Shown one piece after another: positions 8,167 to 16,106 of a DNA stretch of 29,926 bases (its first letter is position 1; every line of letters begins with the position of its first letter). The DNA is from an uncultured Blautia sp. (lineage in GTDB: Bacteria > Bacillota > Clostridia > Lachnospirales > Lachnospiraceae), in contig URXG01000025.1 of NCBI GenBank assembly GCA_900551715.1, positions 1-29,926 on the forward strand. The letters run 5' to 3'. The translations under genes and the position numbers were made by a program. The notes beneath the pieces were generated by a model. It was not told where the DNA came from, ran no database searches, and worked only from the letters and a program-made list of their open reading frames with translations.

Positions 8167-9423
8167 ATGAACAAAGAAAAAAATGTGAAAAAAGCATTCC
8201 TCTGGAATATGATCGGCAGCTCCTGCTACTCATTATCCTCTTTTCTGTATCTTATGGTGGTAACAAGAGTCTGTGGAGTGGAACCTGCCGGCTTCTTTTC
8301 CCTCAGTTATGCTACTGCACAGCTTCTTCTTACTCTTGGAAGGTACGGAATGCGTACTTATCAGGCTACAGACCTGAGGCGCAAATATCTTTTTTCTGAA
8401 TATGGAGTTTCCCGTATTCTTACCTGTGGTCTGATGCTTATCTTCGGTATCATTTACAGTGCATTCAGTTTTTCCGGCGAATATATCGTCATCAGTATTT
8501 TTATTATCATTATGAAGATGGTAGATGCTGTGGAAGATGTTTACCATGGAAATTTCCAGCAGACTTATCATGTAGAAATTATGGGAAAAATGTTGGCAGC
8601 CAGAAACCTTTTCTCTGCAGTTTATTTTACGGCAGCACTTATCCTCACCGGGAATCTGGCTTTCACCTGTGTTTCCACAGCCATTACATCACTGGTACTG
8701 TGTCTGGTGATCAACAGTATTTTTACCCGAAAATATCCTGCAGAAGTTTCTCATACTTCCAGAGACTTCCTTTTTTCCAATGTATGGGAGCTTCTCAAGA
8801 TCTGTACCCCATTGTTTGTGGCAACTTTTCTTTCGCTGCTCCTGTATAACATTCCCAAGTATGCCATGGCAAGTGTTATGTCCAATGAATACCAGACTTA
8901 TTACAGTGTCCTGTTCATGCCATCTTTTGTGATCACTCTGATGTGTGAATTTGTATTCAAGCCGACCATCACCACCATTGCGGAACTATGGTGGTTGAAA
9001 AACCTCAGAAAATTCTCCCTGTATGTAGTGCGGATTCTCTGTATTATCATAGGATGTGGAGCTTTTATCATCGTAGCAGGCCATCTCCTTGGAAGAACCC
9101 TTCTGGAGATTATCTACGGTGTAGATCTTTCCTCTTACAAGCTCCATTTTATCGTACTTCTTGCCGGTGGCACCATTGGTGCAGCGGTTTATATGACTTA
9201 CAACATCCTTATTGCTATCCGCAAAGGAAACTGTCTGATTGTTGTATACACCATCACTGCAGTTCTTACCATTCTTCCATCCAGACTGATGGTACGGAAA
9301 TGGGGAGTTATGGGCGCCTGCCTCAACTATTTTTATTCCTGCAGTCTTCTGTTCATCCAGTTTATCATCATACTGATCTATGTAGTTCTCAAACGACGAA
9401 AACAGATTGCCGCCGAATCCTGA
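8167..9423 (+). CDS. Polysaccharide flippase, Wzx/MATE type
   Basis: A 418-residue integral membrane protein with about 12 hydrophobic segments. It begins KKAFLWNMIGSSCYSLSSFLYLMVVTR, typical of oligosaccharide flippases of the Wzx/PST family that move lipid-linked glycan units across the membrane. It ends in a basic tail (KRRKQIAAES). It is the last gene of the plus-strand operon, and AAAGGTTGA at the end of the preceding gene serves as ribosome site. Its presence supports export of the glycan built by the neighbouring genes. No separate Wzy-type polymerase is identified unless the DUF6020-like protein does that work. Confidence 0.88.
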   Translation: MNKEKNVKKAFLWNMIGSSCYSLSSFLYLMVVTRVCGVEPAGFFSLSYATAQLLLTLGRYGMRTYQATDLRRKYLFSEYGVSRILTCGLMLIFGIIYSAFSFSGEYIVISIFIIIMKMVDAVEDVYHGNFQQTYHVEIMGKMLAARNLFSAVYFTAALILTGNLAFTCVSTAITSLVLCLVINSIFTRKYPAEVSHTSRDFLFSNVWELLKICTPLFVATFLSLLLYNIPKYAMASVMSNEYQTYYSVLFMPSFVITLMCEFVFKPTITTIAELWWLKNLRKFSLYVVRILCIIIGCGAFIIVAGHLLGRTLLEIIYGVDLSSYKLHFIVLLAGGTIGAAVYMTYNILIAIRKGNCLIVVYTITAVLTILPSRLMVRKWGVMGACLNYFYSCSLLFIQFIIILIYVVLKRRKQIAAES

Positions 9424-9432
9424 AACATTATA

Positions 9433-9500
9433 AAGTAAAAAAGCCTGAAAAAATTACTGTCCTCACCTATTCAAGTTTGGACAGTAATCTTTCCAGGCTT
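9433..9500 (-). terminator. Long intrinsic terminator overlapping the end of dusB
   Basis: A 22-bp stem (9479-9500 with 9441-9462) with a 16-nt loop is followed by a T run on minus. In the minus-strand RNA all pairs form, with two G-U wobbles; in plus-strand RNA the same positions are A-C mismatches. It therefore chiefly terminates dusB, with possible weaker action on the flippase operon. The 5' arm is made of dusB codons and the stop lies in the loop. Confidence 0.9.
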
Positions 9501-10432
9501 TCATAATTTTCTATTGTGTTCGATTCTCTTCTGAGTCCTGCACTATGTCTCATACCGGATGTATACCAGGCAACATGCTTTCGCATCTCCCGGATTCCGG
9601 TAAATTCACCTTTCAGTTCTATCTGCCATCTGGCATGGCGAAGTATCATTTCCCGGATTTCTTTTGGATCAGGTTTTTCCAGAAGTTCTCCTGTCTCAAA
9701 ATAATGATTCATCTCCCGGAAGATCCATGGATTCCCTCTTACAGCTCTTCCGATCATAATACTGTCACAACCGGTATCTTTCATCATTTTTTCCGCTTTC
9801 AGAGGAGAATCTACATCTCCATTTCCAATCACAGGAATCGAAACTGCATCTTTGATCCTGCCTATTACTTCCCAGTTGGCTTCCCCTGCATAATACTGCT
9901 GCCTGGTCCTGCCATGGACAGCCACTGCTGCTCCTCCTGCGTCTTCAATGATCTTTGCAATCTCCACAGGATCTACATCATATCCTTCAAATCCAATACG
10001 GATTTTGGCTGTTACAGGCTTCTTTATGGCATGGGAAATTTCTCTTACAATCTTTCCGATCAATGCCGGATCTTTCAGTAAGGCGGAACCCTCTCCATTG
10101 TTTACTACTTTCGGCACAGGGCATCCCATATTGATATCCAGAATATCAAAAGGCTGTTCCTCAATACTTCTGGCTACTTCTGCCATCAGCTCGGGTTCGT
10201 TTCCAAAAAGTTGAAGAGATACCGGATGTTCCTTTGGATTGATCTCCATCAGTGCCTTTGTATTCTTATTATGAAAAGAAATCGCCTTGGCACTGACCAT
10301 CTCTGTACAGATCAGTCCGGCTCCCTGTTCTTTACACAATCCCCGGAAAGGAAGATCCGTAACCCCTGCCATGGGAGCCAGGACAAATGGATTTTCTATT
10401 TCTACTGAGCCGATTTTCCACATTCTATTCAT
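9467..10432 (-). CDS. dusB: tRNA-dihydrouridine synthase B
   Basis: FMN enzyme that reduces uridines in the tRNA D-loop. The 321-residue TIM barrel shows the family start FVLAPMAGVTDLPFR and SLQLFGNEPE. The catalytic cysteine is in INMGCPVPKV (about 106-115), followed by the VHGRTRQQYYAG and IGNGDV phosphate-binding segments. ATG at 10432 follows GGAG with 8-nt spacing, and only 3 nt separate it from the stop of the upstream small gene, so they are co-transcribed. Its last codons form the 5' arm of a strong terminator. In clostridia dusB usually precedes greA-lysS; here the polysaccharide island lies between. Confidence 0.96.
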   Translation of the reverse strand: MNRMWKIGSVEIENPFVLAPMAGVTDLPFRGLCKEQGAGLICTEMVSAKAISFHNKNTKALMEINPKEHPVSLQLFGNEPELMAEVARSIEEQPFDILDINMGCPVPKVVNNGEGSALLKDPALIGKIVREISHAIKKPVTAKIRIGFEGYDVDPVEIAKIIEDAGGAAVAVHGRTRQQYYAGEANWEVIGRIKDAVSIPVIGNGDVDSPLKAEKMMKDTGCDSIMIGRAVRGNPWIFREMNHYFETGELLEKPDPKEIREMILRHARWQIELKGEFTGIREMRKHVAWYTSGMRHSAGLRRESNTIENYESLERLLSKLE

Positions 10433-10435
10433 GAA

Positions 10436-10798
10436 TCAGTCTCCGTTATCCACATTTTCCGCATCTTCTTCTAAGTTTTCCCCAAGGAAGAATACACGAT
10501 AATACAGTTCCAGAGATTCCAGAAGTTCTTTCTTTTCTGTCTGCAGTTTCTTGATCTTCAACACACTTCCGATCTCATCATACATGGCATCTGCATCCAG
10601 TGCTTCTGTCTTGAACTGCAGATTTCCATCCTCATCAAATTCCAGTGTAAGGATTCCACCGATGTCCTCTGTATAAAGAACACACATAATCTGCAATTCC
10701 TGCTTGATACTTTCCGGAAGGGAATTAAAATCCGGATTAAAATAATATTTCTGCTCATAGGAGCTTGCTCCACAGAGTACAATATTTTCCTGGTACAT
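10436..10798 (-). CDS. Small acidic protein, DUF6145-like
   Basis: A 120-residue acidic protein without membrane segments. The N-terminal half (MYQENIVLCGASSYEQKYYF) includes a short hydrophobic stretch. The C-terminal part is a predicted helix (IKKLQTEKKELLESLELYYRVFF) followed by an acidic tail. It resembles small DUF6145-type proteins that sit beside dusB in Lachnospiraceae; this is recall and was not checked. It has a good AAGGAG site and lies 3 nt ahead of dusB. Function unknown. Confidence 0.75.
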   Translation of the reverse strand: MYQENIVLCGASSYEQKYYFNPDFNSLPESIKQELQIMCVLYTEDIGGILTLEFDEDGNLQFKTEALDADAMYDEIGSVLKIKKLQTEKKELLESLELYYRVFFLGENLEEDAENVDNGD

Positions 10799-10848
10799 AT
10801 AAAAAACTCCTTAATCTATCACTTATTCCGTTATGTATCTGATCTGAA

Positions 10849-11652
10849 TCACACGTAACTGTACAGTCCCCGGACAGATACTTCTCCGGATCTTACCACC
10901 TGAAGAGTCCCTTCCCTGTCTCTTACCAGAAGCTCACCCTGCTCATTAATACCCAGGGCAGTTCCCTCGTAAGGATGCAGTTTGTCCAGTATACGGACTG
11001 GCTGCTGCCTGTTGGCGAGCATATCATTGTATTCCTCCACCATCATAGACAGATCACAGGTCTGAATAAACTTTTCATAGTTTTTTTCAAATTTCTCCAT
11101 AATCTTTCCGATCAGTTCGCTGCGGTCAAACTTCTTTCCTGTTTCCAGATAAAGAGAAGTTGCCTTATCCTGAAGTTCTTCCGGAATTTCTTCCAGATTT
11201 ACATTGATCCCATCTCCGATGACCACTTCCCGGATCCTGCCTTTTTCCAGCCCCATTTCTGTAAGGATTCCGCAGATTTTCTTATGTGACACCACTACAT
11301 CATTGGGCCATTTGATAGAAACTTTCACTCCTGTATCTCTGACAGCCTCTGCCACACTAAGTCCCATAACCAGTGTCAGCATGGATGCATACTGTGGTTC
11401 AAATGTTGGACGGAGTAAAATGGACATCATTACAGAACTGCCTTCCGGTGCCTGCCAGCTTCTTCCCAATCTCCCTTTTCCTGCTGACTGGAATTCTGCA
11501 ACTGCCAGAGTTCCCTCCGGTGCCCCTTCTTTGGAAAGCTTTTTGATCCACTCATTGGTAGAATCTGTTTCTTTTGCAAAATGGACGGTTTTGCCCGCCC
11601 ATTCTGTGTGTATACTTTCTGAAATTGTTTTCTGATCGTATTCCATTATCAT
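10849..11652 (-). CDS. birA: Biotin--protein ligase, monofunctional
   Basis: Attaches biotin to the carrier domain of biotin-dependent carboxylases through biotinyl-5'-AMP. The 267 residues hold the catalytic domain with TDSTNEW, the GKGRLGRSW nucleotide loop and KWPND, followed by the small C-terminal SH3-like domain. The N-terminal helix-turn-helix of bifunctional BirA repressors is absent, so it should not bind DNA. The usual GIGINVN segment reads GDGINVN. The start ATG overlaps the argF stop (ATGA); a second in-frame ATG two codons later is a possible alternative. Expression is probably coupled to argF. Confidence 0.94.
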   Translation of the reverse strand: MIMEYDQKTISESIHTEWAGKTVHFAKETDSTNEWIKKLSKEGAPEGTLAVAEFQSAGKGRLGRSWQAPEGSSVMMSILLRPTFEPQYASMLTLVMGLSVAEAVRDTGVKVSIKWPNDVVVSHKKICGILTEMGLEKGRIREVVIGDGINVNLEEIPEELQDKATSLYLETGKKFDRSELIGKIMEKFEKNYEKFIQTCDLSMMVEEYNDMLANRQQPVRILDKLHPYEGTALGINEQGELLVRDREGTLQVVRSGEVSVRGLYSYV

Positions 11653-12650
11653 TTCTTTTCAGGTTCTCCCAGAGTTGCTACCATAACTGCCTTGATAGTA
11701 TGCATACGGTTTTCTGCCTCATCAAATACATGTGACTGTGGAGACTCAAATACTTCGTCTGTTACTTCCATATCTGTCAGATTGAAGCGTTCTCCCATTT
11801 CCTTGCCGATCTTTGTCTTAAGGTCATGGAATGCCGGCAGGCAGTGAAGGAAAATTGCCTTTTCTCCTGCATTTTTCATAACATCAGAAGTTACTTTGTA
11901 TGGTGTCAGTTCACGAATACGCTCTTCCCATACTTCGTCAGGTTCTCCCATAGACACCCATACATCTGTATAGATAACATCTGCATCCTTGGTTCCTGAT
12001 TCCACATCTTCTGTGAGAGTTACGGATCCACCGGAAGCTGCTGCATAAGTCTTGCAGAGATCAACCAGTTCCTGGTTCGGGAAATATTTCTGGGTTGTGC
12101 AGGCTACAAAATGCATTCCCAGTTTGGAGCATGCGATCATCAGTGAATTACCCATGTTGTAACGGGCATCTCCCATGTATACTAGTTTGATACCTTCCAG
12201 ATGTCCAAAATGTTCACGAATGGTCAGCATATCTGCCAGCATCTGTGTAGGATGGTATTCATTGGTCAGACCGTTCCATACCGGAACACCTGCATGCGCT
12301 GCCAGTTCTTCAACGATTTCCTGACCAAATCCTCTGTACTCGATTCCTTCATACATTCTTCCAAGAACTCTTGCTGTGTCTGCAATGCTTTCTTTCTTGC
12401 CGATCTGGGATCCTGTAGGATCCAGATAAGTAGTTCCCATACCCAGGTCATGAGCAGCTACTTCAAAAGAACAACGGGTTCTGGTACTTGTTTTTTCAAA
12501 AATAAGAGCTATATTTTTACCTTTGTAGTACTGATGAAGCTCTCCTGCTTTTTTCTTTGCTTTCAGGTCTGCTGCCAGATCGATCATATAAGTAATCTCT
12601 TCTGGTGTAAAGTCTTTCAGTGTAAGAAAATTACGTCCTTTTAAATCCAT
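11649..12650 (-). CDS. argF: Ornithine carbamoyltransferase
   Basis: Makes citrulline from carbamoyl phosphate and ornithine in arginine synthesis, or runs in reverse in the arginine deiminase pathway. The 333 residues carry the carbamoyl-phosphate motif STRTR (55-59), HPTQ (133-136), the ornithine-loop SMGEP and the catalytic HCLPAFHD. Length is normal. The start follows GAGGAG with 8-nt spacing. There are no arc or other arg genes beside it, so direction of use cannot be decided. It is followed with a 4-nt overlap by birA. No ARG box was recognised in the 45-nt gap upstream. Confidence 0.96.
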   Translation of the reverse strand: MDLKGRNFLTLKDFTPEEITYMIDLAADLKAKKKAGELHQYYKGKNIALIFEKTSTRTRCSFEVAAHDLGMGTTYLDPTGSQIGKKESIADTARVLGRMYEGIEYRGFGQEIVEELAAHAGVPVWNGLTNEYHPTQMLADMLTIREHFGHLEGIKLVYMGDARYNMGNSLMIACSKLGMHFVACTTQKYFPNQELVDLCKTYAAASGGSVTLTEDVESGTKDADVIYTDVWVSMGEPDEVWEERIRELTPYKVTSDVMKNAGEKAIFLHCLPAFHDLKTKIGKEMGERFNLTDMEVTDEVFESPQSHVFDEAENRMHTIKAVMVATLGEPEKK

Positions 12651-12695
12651 AATAGCTTCTCCTCTTGTATACTATTTGTTACTGTTCACAGCAAC

Positions 12696-13637
12696 TTAAT
12701 TTTCTTTTGTGGTTTCTTCTGTAACAATCTCTTTCAGGGAAGATGCCAGTCCTGCAATTCCCTGGATCTCAGATGGAATAATGATCTTGGTCGCCTTGCC
12801 GTCTGCTGCCTTTGTGAATGCTTCCAGACTCTTCAGAGTAAGGACTGCCTGGTCTGCACCTGCTTCCCGGATCATTTTGATTCCTTCTGCAGTAGCATTC
12901 TGCACTTTCAGAACAGCCTGTGCCTGGCCTTCTGCTTCTTTGATCATACGCTCTTTCTGTGCCTCTGCTTTAAGGATTGCAGCCTGTTTTTCTGCCTCAG
13001 CATCCAGGATAACTGACTCTTTCTTACCTTCTGCAACAAGAATGGTGGATTTCTTTTCACCTTCTGCACGAAGGATTGCTTCTCGACGTTCACGTTCTGC
13101 TTTCATCTGTTTTTCCATGGCTTCCTGAATAGCAGCCGGAGGAATAATGTTCTTCAGTTCTACACGATTGACTTTAATTCCCCATGGATCTGTTGCCACA
13201 TCCAGAGATGCACGCATCTTGGTGTTGATCACTTCGCGAGATGTGAGGGTCTCATCCAGTTCCATATCCCCGATGATATTACGGAGTGTGGTCGCAGAAA
13301 GATTTTCGATCGCCATGATCGGATTTTCCACGCCATAGGTAAAAAGCTTTGGATCTGTAATCTGAAAAAATACAACTGTGTCGATCTGCATGGTAACATT
13401 ATCTTTGGTAATTACCGGCTGCGGTGGAAAATCAACCACCTGCTCTTTCAGATTCACTCTTCTGGCTACTCTGTCGATAAACGGCGTCTTGAAATGGATG
13501 CCGGTGTTCCATGTTTCCTTATATGCACCCAGACGTTCTACTACGATCGCATAAGCCTGTGGTACAATACGGATACAAGATGCAAGAACCCAGAGTATCA
13601 GTGCAATAACAACAATTACAAAAATAAGTCCTCCCAT
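12696..13637 (-). CDS. SPFH/Band 7 stomatin-like protein
   Basis: A 313-residue membrane-associated scaffold of the stomatin/QmcA type. It has one N-terminal hydrophobic anchor (about 3-22), then the PHB domain (about 25-180) with VVERLGAYKETWNTGIHFKTPF and VVDFPPQPVITKDNV. A long Glu/Ala/Lys coiled coil (about 175-260) with repeated AEGEKKS/AEGKKES/AEAEKQA units and a hydrophobic C-terminal segment follow. It sits 1 nt behind nfeD, and its ribosome site (AAGGAGG) lies inside the end of nfeD. NfeD-stomatin pairs are conserved and are thought to organise membrane microdomains. Confidence 0.93.
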   Translation of the reverse strand: MGGLIFVIVVIALILWVLASCIRIVPQAYAIVVERLGAYKETWNTGIHFKTPFIDRVARRVNLKEQVVDFPPQPVITKDNVTMQIDTVVFFQITDPKLFTYGVENPIMAIENLSATTLRNIIGDMELDETLTSREVINTKMRASLDVATDPWGIKVNRVELKNIIPPAAIQEAMEKQMKAERERREAILRAEGEKKSTILVAEGKKESVILDAEAEKQAAILKAEAQKERMIKEAEGQAQAVLKVQNATAEGIKMIREAGADQAVLTLKSLEAFTKAADGKATKIIIPSEIQGIAGLASSLKEIVTEETTKEN

Positions 13638-13638
13638 A

Positions 13639-14094
13639 TTACTTAACCTCCTTCTCCTCTGAAATATTCTGTTTTTTTACAATAAGTTTCACGCCCCGGA
13701 CAGCTTCGATCTCAACAACTGTATTTGCAGGAATCAACTCTTCATCAGAAACAGTTCGTGCCATCCATTCGATATCATTAATACGAACCTGACCGGTCTG
13801 TGCCAGATTGTTGATCTCCTGGATTACCACTGCCTTCTCTCCTATAAGGCTGTCTACATTGGTTTTGGTCATGCCCCGGTTCATATATCTGACTGCCAGT
13901 GGTCTGGTAAAGATCAGAAGAACCAGTGAGATCAGAAGAAATGCCCCCCACTGAACAGCAATTCCCATTCCCATCCAGGACAAAACAGCTGCGATCAGTG
14001 CTCCTCCGGCAAACCATATGGTTGTAAGTCCTACCGTAATAGCCTCTATGATCAGAAGCACTGCCAGTACTATCAGCCACAGTAAAGGTTCCAT
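13639..14094 (-). CDS. NfeD family membrane protein (short form)
   Basis: A 151-residue protein with an N-terminal hairpin of hydrophobic segments (about 3-20, 25-45 and 50-70) and a C-terminal OB-like domain (about 85-145) containing GEKAVVIQEI, TGQVRINDIEW and ANTVVEIEAVRGVKLIV. It lacks the ClpP-like protease domain of long NfeD. ATG at 14094 is preferred because it follows GGAGGAG by 5 nt; the frame stays open 17 codons further upstream but without a site. The partner stomatin follows directly. Confidence 0.92.
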   Translation of the reverse strand: MEPLLWLIVLAVLLIIEAITVGLTTIWFAGGALIAAVLSWMGMGIAVQWGAFLLISLVLLIFTRPLAVRYMNRGMTKTNVDSLIGEKAVVIQEINNLAQTGQVRINDIEWMARTVSDEELIPANTVVEIEAVRGVKLIVKKQNISEEKEVK

Positions 14095-14126
14095 AAACAC
14101 TCCTCCTTCCAGAAAATCTGTAACCT

Positions 14127-14158
14127 CTGTTCCATATGAATTCAAAATTCCGGAACAG
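14127..14158 (-). other. Hairpin between trmH-family gene and nfeD
   Basis: CTGTTCC pairs with GGAACAG, and inside the loop GAATT pairs with AATTC around a TTG triloop. No U tract follows, so it is not a standard terminator; it could be an mRNA processing or stability element. Confidence 0.45.
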
Positions 14159-14165
14159 TCTGAGC

Positions 14166-14942
14166 TTAGTTTCTCCGTTGCCGGGAAGCCTCATACATAA
14201 GGATTCCTGCCGCCATGGCAGCATTCAGAGATTCTACTTTACCACACATGGGAATACGGATGAGACAGTCTGCTGCTTCTGCTGCCTGATCTGTAAGCCC
14301 TTTGCCTTCATTTCCTATAAGAAATGCAGTGCCTTCCCTGTAGGATTCCTGATCGTAGGAATTCTTTCCCTTCAGGTGTGCTGCAAAAAAGCGGATCCCA
14401 TATCCCTGAAGCTTCTGTTTTAATGATATCACATCTTCAACGTAGAAAAAAGGTATTCTGTAAACAGAACCCATTGTTGCACGAATCACCTTGGGATTGG
14501 TGATATCCACACAGGTTTTTGTGAGAAAAACAGCCTTCACTCCGGCACCCTCACCTGTACGGATAATAGTTCCTGCATTCCCCGGATCCTGCAGATCTTC
14601 CAGCACCATAAATAAAGGATTCTGCTCTTTCAGAATTTCTTCTATGTTATATGTAGGCTGCTTCAGGACAGTCAGTACTCCCTGTGGAGTCTGTGTATCA
14701 CTCATCTGACGGAAAATATTGTCTTCTACTGCTTCCCAGCTAAACTTTCTGACCTTTTCCATCAGTTCCTGATCTTCCAGAATATGCTCCGACACGTAGA
14801 CCTTTTCTATCCATTGGTCAGGAGCTTCCATGAACATCTTGCGTCCTTCCGCAATAAAAAGCTTCTGTTCTCTTCTGACTTTCGCTTTCTGATTCAGTTT
14901 TATGATATTTTTTACCTGTGTATTCTGTATACTGGTGATCAT
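14166..14942 (-). CDS. TrmH/SpoU family RNA 2'-O-methyltransferase
   Basis: SAM-dependent methyltransferase of the SPOUT class, acting on rRNA or tRNA ribose. The 258 residues begin with a substrate-binding L30e-like domain (about 1-95). The three SPOUT motifs follow: N122 to R128 in DPGNAGTIIRTGEGAG, LIGNEGKGL, and ESLNAAMAAGILMYEA near the C-terminus, which form the knotted SAM site. The exact target nucleotide cannot be told from sequence. It lies 80 nt downstream of pfkA in the same direction, separated by two hairpins. Confidence 0.93.
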   Translation of the reverse strand: MITSIQNTQVKNIIKLNQKAKVRREQKLFIAEGRKMFMEAPDQWIEKVYVSEHILEDQELMEKVRKFSWEAVEDNIFRQMSDTQTPQGVLTVLKQPTYNIEEILKEQNPLFMVLEDLQDPGNAGTIIRTGEGAGVKAVFLTKTCVDITNPKVIRATMGSVYRIPFFYVEDVISLKQKLQGYGIRFFAAHLKGKNSYDQESYREGTAFLIGNEGKGLTDQAAEAADCLIRIPMCGKVESLNAAMAAGILMYEASRQRRN

Positions 14943-14962
14943 AAATATATTCCTCGTAATCC

Positions 14963-14996
14963 ACAGCGGAGGCCGCCTGATGGTGACCTCCGCTGT
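14963..14996. other. GC-rich hairpin between pfkA and the SpoU gene
   Basis: Perfect 10-bp arms ACAGCGGAGG and CCTCCGCTGT surround a 14-nt loop that can form four further pairs in plus-strand RNA. There is no U tract on minus. On plus it is followed closely by a hairpin with a U-rich tail. Confidence 0.6.
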
Positions 14997-15003
14997 TATT
15001 ATG

Positions 15004-15031
15004 AGAATCTACAAAGATTCTTTTATTTTTT
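15004..15031 (+). terminator. Terminator-like hairpin on plus without a plus-strand gene
   Basis: AGAATCT pairs with AGATTCT around an ACAA tetraloop, followed by TTTATTTTTT on plus. It overlaps the pfkA stop codon. On minus the tail is replaced by CATAATAAC, so it does not look like the pfkA terminator. Confidence 0.5.
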
Positions 15032-16012
15032 GTAATTATGAGAAAGTGAATTACATACCTCCCACATATATGGAGATACGTCTTTCTGCATGGCAAGAGC
15101 TTCATTGATATCAAAATCAACGAATTCTCCATGTTTATAACCTACGACTCTGCAGGATTTGCCTGCGATCAGAAGGTCTACAGCAAGAGCACCCATCATA
15201 GATGCATATACCCTGTCTTTACATGTCGGGCTTCCACCACGCTGCATGTGTCCAAGGATTGTTGCACGAGTTTCGATACCTGTAGCTGCTTCGATACGTT
15301 TTGCCATTGCCTGTGAATGACCAATACCTTCCGCATTAACGATAATATGATGTTTCTTTCCTGCTTTACGGCTTGCAATAATGTTATTGATCAGCTTCTG
15401 CTCATCATAGTCATATTTTTCCGGAATCAGAACATCCTCTGCTCCGTTGGCAATACCGCACCACATAGCCAGATAACCAGCATTACGACCCATAACTTCA
15501 ATGATACTACAACGTTCATGAGAAGTAGAAGTATCACGAACTTTGTCGATTGCTTCCATTGCTGTATTAACAGCAGTGTCAAATCCGATGGTATACTCAG
15601 TGCAGGCAATATCAAGGTCGATTGTTCCCGGAACACCGATGGTATTGATTCCGAGATTTGCAAGCTTCTGTGCACCTGCAAAAGAACCGTCTCCACCAAT
15701 AACTACCAGTCCGTCAATGCCATGTTTTCTGCAGATCTCAGCACCACGTTCCTGTCCTTCCGGTGTACGGAATTCTGCACATCTTGCTGTATACAGGATT
15801 GTACCGCCTCGTTCGATTGTATCAGATACATCTCTGGCAGTCATATCTACGATTTCTTCATTAAGAAGACCATTGTAGCCTTTATAAATTCCTTTTACAT
15901 TCAGTCCACTGCTCAAGCCTCGTCTTACAACTGCACGAATTGCCGCATTCATTCCAGGAGCGTCACCGCCACTTGTAAGTACACCGATGGTTTTTATCTG
16001 TTTCTCTGCCAT
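15023..16012 (-). CDS. pfkA: ATP-dependent 6-phosphofructokinase
   Basis: Phosphorylates fructose 6-phosphate in glycolysis. The 329 residues start with GVLTSGGDAPGMNAAIR. They carry GGDGS (106-110), where glycine in place of aspartate indicates ATP rather than pyrophosphate use, and PGTIDLD (128-134) with the catalytic Asp132. MGRNAGYLA and HMQRGGSP follow. The residue between the two catalytic-loop aspartates is Leu instead of the common Asn. The start follows a GGAGG (TGGAGGAATGAATC then ATG). It lies 94 nt behind dnaE; dnaE-pfkA adjacency is common in clostridia. A short hairpin sits in its leader. Confidence 0.96.
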   Translation of the reverse strand: MAEKQIKTIGVLTSGGDAPGMNAAIRAVVRRGLSSGLNVKGIYKGYNGLLNEEIVDMTARDVSDTIERGGTILYTARCAEFRTPEGQERGAEICRKHGIDGLVVIGGDGSFAGAQKLANLGINTIGVPGTIDLDIACTEYTIGFDTAVNTAMEAIDKVRDTSTSHERCSIIEVMGRNAGYLAMWCGIANGAEDVLIPEKYDYDEQKLINNIIASRKAGKKHHIIVNAEGIGHSQAMAKRIEAATGIETRATILGHMQRGGSPTCKDRVYASMMGALAVDLLIAGKSCRVVGYKHGEFVDFDINEALAMQKDVSPYMWEVCNSLSHNYKK

Positions 16013-16036
16013 GATTCATTCCTCCATCTTTTTGAT

Positions 16037-16056
16037 TTCCTGTCCCTAAACAGGAA
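16037..16056 (-). other. Hairpin in the pfkA leader
   Basis: TTCCTGT and ACAGGAA form a perfect 7-bp stem with a 6-nt loop just upstream of the pfkA ribosome site. No U tract follows. It may separate dnaE and pfkA mRNA or affect stability. Confidence 0.4.
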
Positions 16057-16106
16057 GTCATTTGTTATCTTTTCTACACATATTCGGTTTATAGTGTAAA
16101 GCATTT

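Noticed and set aside
15317..16099. 260-codon plus frame opposite pfkA
   Set aside because: Complete overlap with conserved pfkA on minus, no promoter or ribosome site, no recognisable domain.
16013..16106. Separate pfkA promoter (TTTACA near 16095)
   Set aside because: No acceptable -10 box at 16-18 bp from it.
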